From Alphaproteobacteria bacterium (GTDB taxonomy: Bacteria > Pseudomonadota > Alphaproteobacteria > Rhizobiales > Aestuariivirgaceae): 64,000 nt of DNA. The stretch covers positions 1 to 64,000 of the forward strand of contig JAHEBA010000005.1 of the NCBI GenBank assembly GCA_024642465.1. The letters are read 5' to 3'. Position 1 is the stretch's first letter. Each line of letters begins with the position of its first letter. The translations under genes were made by a program, and so were the position numbers. Below the pieces are notes generated by a model. That model saw only the letters and a program-made list of their open reading frames with translations. It searched no databases and was not told the origin of the DNA. This document shows positions 36,218 through 44,891 of this stretch, one piece after another.

Positions 36218-39200
36218 ATGCGGGTAGAACGCCAATTCACCACTGCGAGCAAAGGGCCATACGACGGCATCGAATTCCGCAATGCCACCAGCGAGATCCG
36301 TAATCCGGATGGCTCGATCGTGTTCCAGCTGAAGGACATCGAAGTCCCGGCGGCGTGGAGCCAGGTCGCCTCCGACATCCTGGCACAGAAGTATTTCCGC
36401 AAGGCCGGCGTGCCCGCGCGGCTGAAGAAGGTCGAAGAGACCTCCGTGCCGTCCTGGCTGTGGCGTTCCGTGGCCGACGAAGAGGCGCTGGCCGCCCTGC
36501 CCGAGGCCGAGCGCTATTCCTCTGAAATGTCCGCCAGGCAGGTGTTCAACCGTCTCGCCGGCACCTGGACCTACTGGGGCTGGAAGGGCGGCTACTTCGC
36601 TTCCGAGGAAGACGCCCTCGCCTTCTATGAAGAACTCGTCCACATGCTGGCGACCCAGCGCTGCGCGCCCAATTCCCCGCAGTGGTTCAACACCGGCCTG
36701 CACTGGGCCTATGGCATCGACGGCCCCGGCCAGGGCCACTACTACGTCGACTTCGAGACCGGCAAGCTGACCAAGTCTGCCTCGGCCTACGAGCACCCGC
36801 AGCCGCACGCCTGCTTCATCCAGTCCATCTCCGATGACCTGGTCAACGAAGGCGGCATCATGGACCTGTGGGTGCGCGAGGCGCGCCTGTTCAAGTACGG
36901 TTCCGGCACCGGTTCCAACTTCTCCTTCATTCGCGGCGAGAACGAGCCCCTGTCTGGCGGCGGCAAGTCTTCGGGCCTGATGTCGTTCCTGAAGATCGGC
37001 GACCGCGCTGCCGGCGCCATCAAGTCGGGCGGCACCACGCGCCGCGCGGCCAAGATGGTCGTCGTCGACATCGACCACCCGGACATCGAGGCCTACATCG
37101 ACTGGAAGGTGAAGGAAGAAGAGAAGGTTGCTGCTCTCGTCACCGGCTCGAAGGTCGTGCAGAAGCACCTCAAGTCGATCATGAAGGCCTGCGTGAACTG
37201 CGAAGGCCCGGCCAATGACTGCTATGACCCGGCCAAGAACCCGGCCCTCAAGCGCGCCATCAAGGACGCCCGCAAGTCGCACGTGCCGGATGCCTACATC
37301 AAGCGCGTGCTGCAGTTCGCCGAGCAGGGCTTCACCGAGATCGAGTTCGACACCTACGACACCGACTGGGACGGCGAAGCCTACCGCACCGTGTCGGGCC
37401 AGAACTCCAACAACTCGGTGCGCGTCACCGACGAGTTCCTGCGCGCGGTCGAGAACAGCACCTCGTGGGACCTGAACTGGCGCATGCGCGAAGGCGTTGC
37501 GCGCACCGTCGATGCGCGCGAACTGTGGGGCAAGGTGGGCAATGCAGCTTGGGCCTGCGCCGACCCCGGCATCCAGTTCCACACCACCATCAACGACTGG
37601 CACACCTGTCCGGCGTCCGGTGAAATCCGTGCGTCCAACCCGTGCTCGGAATACATGTTCCTGGACGACACGGCGTGCAACCTGGCCTCGCTCAACCTGC
37701 TCACCTTCCTCGACCGCGAGACCGGCGCCTTTGACGCCGCCCGCTTCGAGCATGGCGTGCAGCTGTGGACCATGGTGCTGGAAATCTCCGTGCTGATGGC
37801 GCAGTTCCCGTCGAAGGAAATCGCCAAGCTGTCCTACGAGTTCCGCACACTGGGCCTCGGCTTTGCCAACATTGGCGGCCTGCTGATGACCATGGGCCTT
37901 GGTTACGACAGCGACGAAGGCCGCGCGCTGTGCGGCGCCATCTCGGCCGTGATGACCGGCGTGTCCTACGCCACGTCCGCTGAAATGGCGGGCGAGCTGG
38001 GCACCTTCCCCGGCTACAAGAAGAACGCGAGCCACATGCTGCGCGTGATGCGCAACCACCAGCGCGCCGCGCATGGCCGCCACGAGGGGTACGAGGGCCT
38101 GTCCATCACCCCCGTCCCGCTTGACCACGCCAACTGCCCGGATGCGGACCTCGTGGCCCGCGCCAAGGCGGCCTGGGACAGGGCGGTGGAACTGGGCGAG
38201 AAGAACGGCTACCGCAACGCGCAGTCGACCGTGATCGCGCCGACCGGCACCATCGGCCTCGTCATGGACTGCGACACCACCGGCATCGAGCCTGACTTCG
38301 CGCTGGTGAAGTTCAAGAAGCTGGCCGGCGGCGGGTACTTCAAGATCATCAACCGCGCGGTGCCGGCAGCGCTGAAGGGCCTGGGCTACACCGACGCCGA
38401 GATCGAGGCGATCATCAAGTACGCCGTCGGCCACGGCACGCTGGCCGATGCGCCCGGCATCAACCATGCCGCGTTGAAGGCCAAGGGCTTCACCTCGAAG
38501 GAGCTGCAGGCAGTCGAGAACGGGCTGGCGTCGGCATTCGACATCAAGTTCGTGTTCAACAAGTGGACGCTGGGCGAGGAATTCTGCACGCAAACCCTCG
38601 GGATTCCGGCGGAGCGTCTCGACGACTTCGACTTCGACCTGCTCACGCACCTGGGCTTCTCGAAGAAGGACATCGAGGTCGCCAACATCCACGTTTGCGG
38701 CGCGATGACCCTCGAGGGTGCGCCGGGCCTTGCCGACGAGCACCTGCCCGTGTTCGACTGCGCCAACCCGTGCGGCCGTCTGGGCAAGCGCTACCTGTCG
38801 GTGGACAGCCACATCCGGATGATGGCCGCCTCGCAGCCGTTCATCTCGGGCGCCATCTCCAAGACCATCAACATGCCGAACGACGCCACGGTCGAGGACT
38901 GCCAGGCTGCCTACATGCTGTCCTGGAAGCTCGCGCTCAAGGCCAACGCGCTCTACCGCGACGGTTCGAAGCTGTCGCAGCCGCTGTCCGCCGCCCTCAT
39001 CGAGGACGAGGACGAGGACATGGACGACCTGATCGAACAGGTCGCCTCCAACCAGCCGGCTGCCCAGCGCGTCGAGAAGATCGTCGAGAAGATCGTCGAG
39101 ATCGCCGCCAAGCAGGAGCGCGAGAAGCTGCCGCAGCGGCGCAAGGGCTACACCCAGAAGGCCATCGTCGGCGGCCACAAGGTGTACCTCCGTACGGGTG

Positions 39201-39937
39201 AATATGACGACGGCCGCCTCGGCGAGATCTTCATCGACATGCACAAGGAGGGTGCTGCCTTCCGTGCGATGATGAACAACTTTGCCATCGCCGTGTCGCT
39301 GGGCCTGCAGTACGGCGTGCCGCTGGAGGAGTACGTGGAGGCGTTCACCTTCACCCGCTTCGAGCCGGCCGGCATGGTGCAGGGCAACGACGCCATCAAG
39401 AACGCCACGTCGATCCTCGACTACGTGTTCCGCGAGCTCGCCGTGTCCTACCTCTCGCGCAACGATCTCGCCCACGTCGAGCCGCAGGACCTGCGCTTCG
39501 ACACCATCGGCAAGGGCGCGGACGAGGGCAAGACTGATGCTGCCGCCCCCTGCCCGCCCGGCGGCCTGCCGGCGGCGGCGGTGGCCTCGTCCGGCTACAC
39601 CCGTCAGAAGCTGTCGGACAACGTGTTCGTCATCGGCGGCGCGGCAGTGGCCTCAAGCCACGGCAACCCGGTGGCGGTCATGCAGCACCGCGCCGAGGCG
39701 AGCTTCGTGGCGGACGGCACCGCGGCCCTGAGGGTCGGCTTTGCCGAGGAAACCCAGATGGCCATCCTCGACATCGACTCGGACGGCAAGGCGATGACCG
39801 ACGCCGAACGCCGCGTCGAGGCCCGCATGAAGGGCTACGAGGGAGAGAACTGCGGCGAATGCGGTAACTTCACCATGGTTCGCAACGGCACCTGCCTGAA
39901 GTGCGACACGTGTGGAAGCACGAGTGGGTGTTCATAA
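36218..39937 (+). CDS. nrdJ: Vitamin B12-dependent (class II) ribonucleotide reductase
   Basis: Adenosylcobalamin-dependent enzyme that reduces ribonucleotides to deoxyribonucleotides, independent of oxygen. The 1239 residues fit the long NrdJ form. Visible signatures are [16 protein letters not shown], the active-site [20 protein letters not shown], the phosphate loop [20 protein letters not shown], and a C-terminal tail with paired Cys ([21 protein letters not shown]) for reduction by thioredoxin. AAGGGGA precedes ATG 36218. No nrdAB or nrdDG genes are in the window. The upstream region suggests NrdR and possibly CtrA control. Confidence 0.96.
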   Translation: MRVERQFTTASKGPYDGIEFRNATSEIRNPDGSIVFQLKDIEVPAAWSQVASDILAQKYFRKAGVPARLKKVEETSVPSWLWRSVADEEALAALPEAERYSSEMSARQVFNRLAGTWTYWGWKGGYFASEEDALAFYEELVHMLATQRCAPNSPQWFNTGLHWAYGIDGPGQGHYYVDFETGKLTKSASAYEHPQPHACFIQSISDDLVNEGGIMDLWVREARLFKYGSGTGSNFSFIRGENEPLSGGGKSSGLMSFLKIGDRAAGAIKSGGTTRRAAKMVVVDIDHPDIEAYIDWKVKEEEKVAALVTGSKVVQKHLKSIMKACVNCEGPANDCYDPAKNPALKRAIKDARKSHVPDAYIKRVLQFAEQGFTEIEFDTYDTDWDGEAYRTVSGQNSNNSVRVTDEFLRAVENSTSWDLNWRMREGVARTVDARELWGKVGNAAWACADPGIQFHTTINDWHTCPASGEIRASNPCSEYMFLDDTACNLASLNLLTFLDRETGAFDAARFEHGVQLWTMVLEISVLMAQFPSKEIAKLSYEFRTLGLGFANIGGLLMTMGLGYDSDEGRALCGAISAVMTGVSYATSAEMAGELGTFPGYKKNASHMLRVMRNHQRAAHGRHEGYEGLSITPVPLDHANCPDADLVARAKAAWDRAVELGEKNGYRNAQSTVIAPTGTIGLVMDCDTTGIEPDFALVKFKKLAGGGYFKIINRAVPAALKGLGYTDAEIEAIIKYAVGHGTLADAPGINHAALKAKGFTSKELQAVENGLASAFDIKFVFNKWTLGEEFCTQTLGIPAERLDDFDFDLLTHLGFSKKDIEVANIHVCGAMTLEGAPGLADEHLPVFDCANPCGRLGKRYLSVDSHIRMMAASQPFISGAISKTINMPNDATVEDCQAAYMLSWKLALKANALYRDGSKLSQPLSAALIEDEDEDMDDLIEQVASNQPAAQRVEKIVEKIVEIAAKQEREKLPQRRKGYTQKAIVGGHKVYLRTGEYDDGRLGEIFIDMHKEGAAFRAMMNNFAIAVSLGLQYGVPLEEYVEAFTFTRFEPAGMVQGNDAIKNATSILDYVFRELAVSYLSRNDLAHVEPQDLRFDTIGKGADEGKTDAAAPCPPGGLPAAAVASSGYTRQKLSDNVFVIGGAAVASSHGNPVAVMQHRAEASFVADGTAALRVGFAEETQMAILDIDSDGKAMTDAERRVEARMKGYEGENCGECGNFTMVRNGTCLKCDTCGSTSGCS

Positions 39938-39962
39938 CACCTGACCGCTAACAATTACCCGG

Positions 39963-39982
39963 CCCGGAGGAAGACCTCCGGG
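39963..39982 (+). terminator. Strong hairpin after nrdJ
   Basis: CCCGGAGG (39963-39970) and CCTCCGGG (39975-39982) form a perfect eight-pair stem with an AAGA loop, 25 bases after the nrdJ stop. There is no T-run, so it may act with Rho or as a 3' stabiliser. Confidence 0.55.
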
Positions 39983-40172
39983 TCGAAACGATGAAGGAAC
40001 ATAAAGTGAACTTTATGTAATAACGCCTCAAGAAGCGGTGTTGAATTAAAGAATGGCGATCAAAAAGAGGTAAAGTAGAATTTAGAAAATGATGTACTTA
40101 CTTTCTATAATTCATATAGAATTAAATCGCCAAAATTTGGCCGTATTATATACTTATAGTGCAAGAATTACA
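39983..40172. other. A+T-rich island with palindromes
   Basis: About 190 bp of unusually A+T-rich DNA in a G+C-rich region. It contains ACATAAAG-TGAA-CTTTATGT (39999-40018), a perfect palindrome, and AATTC/GAATT repeats near 40110. I see no gene. It may be a remnant of transferred DNA or a protein-binding region. Confidence 0.55.
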
Positions 40173-40435
40173 AAGCCGGGCTTTAGCCCGGCTTGTGACC
40201 CGCAAATCCCGGTCCGGGCCGCCTGCGGGCGGCAAGTGAAGAAAGCATCTGCTCCCTGCCACAGGCCCACCGTGTAGAACATGCCGCCAATGCTGCGCGC
40301 CTCGGCCGACAGGCAGCCTTCCGCCGCGCGCGCCTGCTTCATCGAGCGGCTGGCGTGCCAGGCAAAGCGCGGCCAGTGCCGCCAGTGGTTCAGCCGCAAG
40401 CCGGTGATCGAAACGTATTTGGAGCCCTCGCCCAT
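40154..40435 (-). CDS. Truncated monooxygenase-like (dimeric alpha/beta barrel) protein
   Basis: A 93-residue ORF. The first 65 residues (VSITGLRLNHWRHWPRFAWH, SMKQARAAEGCLSAEARSIG, GMFYTVGLWQGADAFF) look like the small antibiotic-biosynthesis-monooxygenase/spheroidene-monooxygenase-like proteins of alphaproteobacteria. The rest (CRPQAARTGICG...) is unlike them and reads through a strong hairpin into the A+T-rich island. The gene has probably lost its true 3' end and may be inactive. Confidence 0.45.
   Translation of the reverse strand: MGEGSKYVSITGLRLNHWRHWPRFAWHASRSMKQARAAEGCLSAEARSIGGMFYTVGLWQGADAFFTCRPQAARTGICGSQAGLKPGFVILAL
40173..40194 (-). terminator. Strong hairpin at the end of the truncated gene
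   Basis: AAGCCGGGC (40173-40181) pairs perfectly with GCCCGGCTT (40186-40194) around TTTA. On the minus strand it is followed by TGTAATTC, so it can act as a terminator; the truncated ORF runs through it. Confidence 0.6.
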
Positions 40436-40469
40436 GCGGGCCAGTCTAGCCGGTTTTCCGCCCCGTGGG

Positions 40470-40866
40470 TCACTGTTTCTGCAACACCTTGCCCCTGACC
40501 GTATCGGCGTTCAGCGCCATGGTGCCTGCCGGGTAGCCGTTCTTCGACAGGATGTGGGCGGTGATGGTCCAGTACTGGCCCGGCTGCAGCGAGCCGGGGT
40601 TCACACCCGGCATCTTCGGAGTGCTCGAAGCCGTACAGGTCGGTCAGCGGCTTGCCGCCCCAGTGCTGGACGAAGGTATCGCCCTTCAGCGCCGCGCCTG
40701 CCGCGCCGGTCAGGTCTGGCCGGTGGCACTCGGCGCAGTAGTTGTTGAACAGCTGGTGGCCTTGCGTCGCCTGGTCTGCGCTGTACCAGCCATCGGTGGC
40801 GGCGGCCTGGGCCGCGCCGCTGCCGAGCATCAGCGCAAGGGCGAGAACGAGTGAACGGGTAGTCAT
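40470..40866 (-). pseudogene. Cytochrome c with a frameshift
   Basis: A small periplasmic c-type cytochrome. The N-terminus has a signal peptide (TTRSLVLALALMLGSGAAQA) and the heme motif YCAECH. Up to FEHSE (about nt 40613) the reading is normal; then the frame runs into Arg/His-rich nonsense to 40390. Moving one base gives MPGVNPGSLQPGQYWTITAH, then LSKNGYPAGTMAL and a stop at 40470, which is a normal cytochrome c ending with candidate axial Met residues. One extra base near 40612-40625 (true mutation or sequencing error) explains this. GGAGG precedes the ATG. Confidence 0.8.
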
Positions 40867-41000
40867 GAGGGGGCCTCCTTTCGAGGCGGGTTCGCTCTGT
40901 CAAAGCGCCACACGGCTCAAACGGCTGGCTGAAAGGCCCGGTTCCGGCGCCGGCAGCTTAACTTTTGGACATGCCCGCCTGCCAGGCAATTTCCGCAAAT

Positions 41001-41020
41001 CCGTCACGCATTTGTGACGG
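41001..41020 (+). promoter_or_regulatory. Crp/Fnr-type inverted repeat upstream of a 34-aa gene
   Basis: CCGTCAC (41001-41007) and GTGACGG (41014-41020) form a perfect seven-base inverted repeat around GCATTT. A CATTCT hexamer (41040-41045) begins 29.5 nt from the centre, the same spacing as in the 33.0 and 34.0 kb promoters. Confidence 0.55.
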
Positions 41021-41095
41021 GATGCACATCGCCTTGGCTCATTCTTCGGGCATCGTCTGCCTCAACAACACAACAGTTTTTGAGGGAGCCGTCCC

Positions 41096-41200
41096 ATGAA
41101 CCAGATCCAGAGCCTCAGTTTCTCCGCCCGCCTGTTTGCCTTCGCGCTCGTGGTTGCGCTGGCCATCGGCGCACTCACCGCCGCCGCCACGGTGGTGTGA
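41096..41200 (+). CDS. Single-helix mini-membrane protein (34 aa)
   Basis: A 34-residue ORF (NQIQSLSFSARLFAFALVV, then ALAIGALTAAATVV) that is almost entirely one hydrophobic helix with a short polar N-terminus. TGAGGGAG ends eight bases before the ATG, a strong ribosome site. It has its own candidate Crp/Fnr promoter. No family is recognised; it could equally be a cleaved leader, but the SD and promoter support translation. Confidence 0.58.
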   Translation: MNQIQSLSFSARLFAFALVVALAIGALTAAATVV

Positions 41201-41410
41201 GGCGGGGCTGGCGCACCCCACCTGAGCAGAGCCTCCTGTGCGCCGTACCTGTTCCGTGACACAGGATTTCAGCCTAGCACCTGATTCAACCCCTCCAAGG
41301 CAGGGTAAGCGCGCGACAAGAGGCGAGCAGGAGCGCAGCTCCGGCAGGGAGCCGATCAGAGCGTCGCGCCAGCCCGCGAACGAACGGCGGCACGGACGTG
41401 TCGGCGGAAA

Positions 41411-41677
41411 CTAATTGATGAGCGCCTGCGTCTTGCGCGAGCCGTGGCAGCCGTGCCCGCCCCCGCCGATGGCCGACAGGTCGGGTGCCGCCTTCGACTG
41501 TTCCAGTCCGGTTGCCGGTTCAGTGGTCACCGTTGCCGCTGCGGTGGCTTCGGTGTTTCCGGGTGCGGGGGTGATGTTCACCTTGTTCGGCGCGGCCGGC
41601 GCAGTGGCGGTGTCGTTGGACATCGCGGGCAGCGCCAGGACGCCAAGCAGTACGGGAACGAGGAAAAGCTGTTTCAT
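41411..41677 (-). CDS. Small secreted Ala/Thr/Pro-rich protein
   Basis: An 88-residue protein with a signal peptide (KQLFLVPVLLGVLALPAMS) and a low-complexity mature part rich in Ala, Thr and Pro, ending in a GGGGHGCHG motif that could bind metal. GGAGGTAATG lies before the start. A palindrome TTCACG-ATTTA-CGTGAA (41740-41756) is 71 bp upstream and may be its operator. No family recognised. The 210 bp downstream (41201-41410) hold nothing I can name. Confidence 0.52.
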   Translation of the reverse strand: MKQLFLVPVLLGVLALPAMSNDTATAPAAPNKVNITPAPGNTEATAAATVTTEPATGLEQSKAAPDLSAIGGGGHGCHGSRKTQALIN

Positions 41678-41757
41678 CTGACATTACCTCCGTTAGCCAT
41701 CATGCCGGTCAGGATAGCGTGAAATTCTGTCAGACGCGATTCACGATTTACGTGAAG

Positions 41758-42207
41758 TCAGCCGATCCGCTCGGCTTCGGCGCGGGTTGGCACCTTCACC
41801 AGCGCCTCGCCTTCCAGCACCAGCGTGCCGTCCACCTCGCAGGTGCAGTGCAGCTTGACCCGGTGTCCGCGCTCGCTGAGTTCGGTCACCTCGACCCGGG
41901 CGGTCACCGTGTCGCCGATGCGCACCGGCGCCTTGAAGTTCAGCGTCTGCTGCATGTAGATCGCGCCGGGGCCCGGCAGGCGGGTGCCAATGACGGCGGA
42001 GATCAGGCTGGCGGTGTAGAGGCCGTGGGCGATGCGGCCCTTGAACGGCGTGCGCGCGGCGAAGTGTTCGGACAGGTGGATCGGGTTGCGGTCGCCGGAG
42101 ATCTCGGCAAAGCCGATCACGTCGGAGGACTTGACCTCCTTCGAGTACGTCTCCGACTGGCCGAGCGAGAGGTCCTCGAAGTAGAGCGTCTGGGTGGTGG
42201 GCAGCAT
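41758..42207 (-). CDS. MaoC-family (R)-specific enoyl-CoA hydratase
   Basis: Hot-dog-fold dehydratase of 149 residues. The catalytic pair is in FAEISGDRNPIHL (Asp and His), followed by RIAHGLYTASLISAVIG. Such enzymes hydrate trans-2-enoyl-CoA to (R)-3-hydroxyacyl-CoA, feeding polyhydroxyalkanoate or fatty-acid metabolism, or act in other acyl-CoA pathways. The start at 42207 (MLPTTQ) is preferred over 42252. No pha genes are adjacent. Confidence 0.88.
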   Translation of the reverse strand: MLPTTQTLYFEDLSLGQSETYSKEVKSSDVIGFAEISGDRNPIHLSEHFAARTPFKGRIAHGLYTASLISAVIGTRLPGPGAIYMQQTLNFKAPVRIGDTVTARVEVTELSERGHRVKLHCTCEVDGTLVLEGEALVKVPTRAEAERIG

Positions 42208-42306
42208 GGACGGTGGCTCCGCGGTTCGTTTTGCGGTGCAACAGTAACGCAAGGGGGCGTCAAGTCCATTGGCCAGATGTCCGGGTATCCCGGGCCAGAA
42301 ACAAGA

Positions 42307-42346
42307 AACCCCGGAGCGCTAGAGCCCCCTCATGCGCTCCGGGGTT
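42307..42346 (-). terminator. Rho-independent terminator of the L,D-transpeptidase gene
   Basis: AACCCCGGAGCG (42307-42318) and CGCTCCGGGGTT (42335-42346) are perfect 12-base inverted arms with a 16-base loop. On the minus strand they are followed by TCTTGTTTCT. Confidence 0.75.
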
Positions 42347-42393
42347 CAGGGACCCCCCAAGGCTCCCCTGCATGTTCTGTTCGCGTGGGCCGG

Positions 42394-43053
42394 TTAGCGG
42401 CGCACGATGACCTTGGCGCCAACCTTGGCGCGGTTGTAAAGGTCGATGATGTCGGTGTTGGTCAGCCGGATGCAGCCCGAGGACACCGCCCCGCCGATCG
42501 AGGCCGGGTTGTTGGTGCCGTGCAGGCGGTAAAGCGTGCCGGAGATGTACAGGGCGCGGGCGCCGAGCGGGTTGTTGGGGCCGCCTTCCATGCGCGCGGG
42601 CAGGATGACGCCTTTCTTCTTCTCGCGCTCGATCATGGTCTTGGGCGGCGTCCAGGTGGGCCATTCCGCCTTGCGGCCGATGCGCGAGGTACCGGACCAC
42701 TGGAAGCCGTCGCGGCCAACGCCGACGCGGTACTTGTAGGCCTTGCCGCCGCCCTGCACGAGGTAAAGATTACGCTCGGAGGTATCGACGACGATGGTGC
42801 CGGGTGCGTGGCCTTCAGAGAAGGAAACCAGCTGGCGGGTGCTCGGCCCGTAATTGCCGCCGCCACTGGAACGGGACGTGGCCGAACCGCCGGAGCGGTT
42901 GGAACCATTGTTGATGCCGCCAAACAGGCATTCAAGGAAGTTGCCGCACTGCTGGCCGGCGCGCGACGCCGCCTGCGATGCGGTGGCCATGCCTGCAACG
43001 GCAACGGTTGACGCGATAACGAAGGCAAAAACTGGTGTTGTGACGCGCCGCAT
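42394..43053 (-). CDS. L,D-transpeptidase (YkuD domain)
   Basis: Periplasmic peptidoglycan cross-linking or protein-attaching enzyme of 219 residues. A signal peptide (RRVTTPVFAFVIASTVAVAG) is followed by a Gly/Ser-rich linker and the YkuD domain. The active site is HGTNNPASIGGAVSSGC, with catalytic His and Cys, followed by IRLTNTDIIDLYN. GAAGGAGG precedes ATG 43053. It ends in a strong terminator. Confidence 0.92.
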   Translation of the reverse strand: MRRVTTPVFAFVIASTVAVAGMATASQAASRAGQQCGNFLECLFGGINNGSNRSGGSATSRSSGGGNYGPSTRQLVSFSEGHAPGTIVVDTSERNLYLVQGGGKAYKYRVGVGRDGFQWSGTSRIGRKAEWPTWTPPKTMIEREKKKGVILPARMEGGPNNPLGARALYISGTLYRLHGTNNPASIGGAVSSGCIRLTNTDIIDLYNRAKVGAKVIVRR

Positions 43054-43206
43054 GGTGCCTCCTTCAAGCGATTCCCCAATGTCCCCTGACCCCCGGGTCT
43101 GTACTGACCATAGCCAGCCAGCGCGGAGGTTCAAGGACAGATCGCGCTCTTACGGCACAATTTCGGGAAGTGTTGCAAATCGGCAACGGTTGCCGGACAA
43201 GGCCCG

Positions 43207-44112
43207 TCAGGCCTTGTCGCGAGCCTGACGGTTCGCGGTCTCGACGATCTCGCCGATGAAGCGCGGCAGGGCGAAAGCCGCCTTCTGCACCTCGGGCGTA
43301 TAGTAACGGCAATCCTGCAATCCGGCAGCCTCATAACGCTGCTGCAGGGTGCCGAGCGGCACATCGCGCAAGCCAGCATCGTCAGTGCCCCAGCCCAGCG
43401 CCATGAACCCGCCCGAGTAGGTCGGCACCACGGTGACGTAGCACCCGGCATCGGCAAACAGGCCGGCGAAGTTGTAGACGGTGTTGTGCAGTTCGTCGGG
43501 CTGGAACCACGTGACGCCGTTCTGGGTGACCAGCACTCCGCCCTCGTTCAGCATCCGCTTGCAATCGCTGTAGAAAGAGCGGGTGAACAACACCTCGCCG
43601 GGGCCCACGGGGTCGGTCGAGTCGACGATGATGAAGTCGAAAGTGTCCTTGCAGGTGGCGGCAAAGTCCTTACCGTCGGCAATCACCAGCTCGAAGCGCG
43701 TGTCGTCGAAGCAACCCTTGTTGATCGAGGCCAGGTGCTCCTTGGCGAAGTCGATCACGCCGGGGTCGATCTCGACCATGACAAGGCGTTTGACGCCCTT
43801 GTGCTTGAGGACTTCCTCGGCCATGCCTCCGTCACCGCCGCCGACGATCAGCACGGTCTCGACCGCGCCGTGCGCCAAAATTGGCACGTGCGCCAGCATC
43901 TCGTGATAGCAGAACTCGTCGCGCTCGGTGACCTGTGTCACCCCGTCCAGCCACACGACATTGCCGAAGGCGACGGTGCTGCCCACGACGAGGCGCTGGT
44001 GCGGCGTGTTCGAATCGAACAGCGTCTGCTCCACCCGGTAAATGGTGCCGTAGCCGGTGTGGAGGCGTTCATACATCCACACCGTGCCGTCGTCTTCGGT
44101 CTTCAGGCTCAC
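43207..44112 (-). CDS. speE: Spermidine synthase (polyamine aminopropyltransferase)
   Basis: Transfers aminopropyl from decarboxylated SAM to putrescine. The 301 residues include DEFCYHEMLAHVPI, the SAM-binding loop VLIVGGGDGGMAEEVLKH, the acidic EIDPGVIDF and the catalytic VDSTDPVGPGEVLF. A GTG start at 44112 overlaps the TGA of speD (GTGA); the longer open frame to 44370 encodes Arg-rich nonsense. It forms an operon with speD, giving the complete spermidine step from SAM and putrescine. Confidence 0.93.
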   Translation of the reverse strand: MSLKTEDDGTVWMYERLHTGYGTIYRVEQTLFDSNTPHQRLVVGSTVAFGNVVWLDGVTQVTERDEFCYHEMLAHVPILAHGAVETVLIVGGGDGGMAEEVLKHKGVKRLVMVEIDPGVIDFAKEHLASINKGCFDDTRFELVIADGKDFAATCKDTFDFIIVDSTDPVGPGEVLFTRSFYSDCKRMLNEGGVLVTQNGVTWFQPDELHNTVYNFAGLFADAGCYVTVVPTYSGGFMALGWGTDDAGLRDVPLGTLQQRYEAAGLQDCRYYTPEVQKAAFALPRFIGEIVETANRQARDKA

Positions 44113-44624
44113 AGGTTGGAGCCCCGCAGCAGTTCGTTGACGCGAACCTCGCCGGCGTTGAAGCGGCGGCGGAGAACCTCCACGCACTTCTCTGGCATGG
44201 CGTCGCCGCACATAAACACGTCCAGCGCCGCATAGCGCCGCTCGGGCCAGGTGTGGATGGAGATGTGGCTTTCGGCCAGCACCGCCACACCCGATACGCC
44301 GGCCACGCCTTCGGGAGTGAACGGATGCAGGTGGATGTGCAGCAGGGTTGCGCCTGCTGCCTCGACGCACTCGCGCATGGCGGCGTCGATCAGGTCGACA
44401 TCAGCGAGTCCATCGGCGTCCACCAGGTCGATGATCAGGTGAGTGCCGGCGCAGGCCACGCCGTTCTTGATGATGAAATGATCGGCCAGAAGGTCTTCAC
44501 CAGTCTCTGCGGCCTGATCGTTGCGTGCAAAAGGCACCACGTTGTTATTGTATTCTTCCTCACGGGTGGTGCCTGGAACGTCCAGGTCCATCCCCAGTTG
44601 GAAGAGGGCGGAATTGTCAGTCAT
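44109..44624 (-). CDS. speD: S-adenosylmethionine decarboxylase proenzyme
   Basis: Pyruvoyl-dependent enzyme that makes the aminopropyl donor for spermidine. The 171 residues begin MTDNSALFQLGMDLDVPG after GGGGAGGG. The self-cleavage site is LAESHISIHTWPE, where the Ser becomes the pyruvoyl group. The rest (GTHLIIDLVDADGLADVDLI, CGDAMPEKCVEVLRRRF) is family-like. An upstream in-frame extension to 44798 is not protein-like. It overlaps speE by 4 nt. Confidence 0.93.
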   Translation of the reverse strand: MTDNSALFQLGMDLDVPGTTREEEYNNNVVPFARNDQAAETGEDLLADHFIIKNGVACAGTHLIIDLVDADGLADVDLIDAAMRECVEAAGATLLHIHLHPFTPEGVAGVSGVAVLAESHISIHTWPERRYAALDVFMCGDAMPEKCVEVLRRRFNAGEVRVNELLRGSNL

Positions 44625-44891
44625 TGGGAACCCTCCCCAGCCAGTAGATGATCCATCCCTGAAGCCCCAAGCGGACCCCAGAACGCACAAAAGCCGGCGC
44701 ATGGTCGCCACCCCAGCTTGCCAACCCCGGGCTGCCCCGGGACCTACCGCTGCGCCAACCGCAGCAATGGCTCTCCACGCGATAGTGGAGAATGACAAGC
44801 CGGTGTCTCCATGTTGCCGGCTTGTGCGGGGACGATTTAGGGATTCGGGGCGTCACATGCAAGGGGAAAATTGGCGCGTGTGGCTCCTTTC
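44625..44891 (-). promoter_or_regulatory. speD leader with hairpins
   Basis: This 267-bp gap precedes speD. On the minus-strand transcript ACAAGCCGG pairs with CCGGCTTGT (44795-44825), then TCTCCAC pairs with GTGGAGA (44772-44791). A later CCGGCTTTTGT (near 44688-44700) could compete for the first arm. The arrangement could allow attenuation; no known riboswitch is recognised. Confidence 0.42.

Noticed and set aside
36161-39475. Very long open frame (1104 codons) on the minus strand across nrdJ
   Set aside because: It is exactly antisense to the well-supported nrdJ gene; the product is His/Arg/Gly/Val-rich without domains, a known effect of G+C-rich codon third positions.
40089-40277. 62-codon plus-strand frame in the A+T-rich island
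   Set aside because: No ribosome site, crosses a strong hairpin, and changes composition halfway.
41740-41756. Palindrome TTCACG-ATTTA-CGTGAA as a fifth class II Crp/Fnr site
   Set aside because: Its spacer is odd and the nearest -10-like hexamer is about 32 nt away, so it does not fit the 29.5-nt rule; it is only mentioned as a possible operator.
41719-43011. 430-codon plus-strand frame over the MaoC and L,D-transpeptidase genes
   Set aside because: Runs antisense through two clear genes and their terminator; no recognisable domain.
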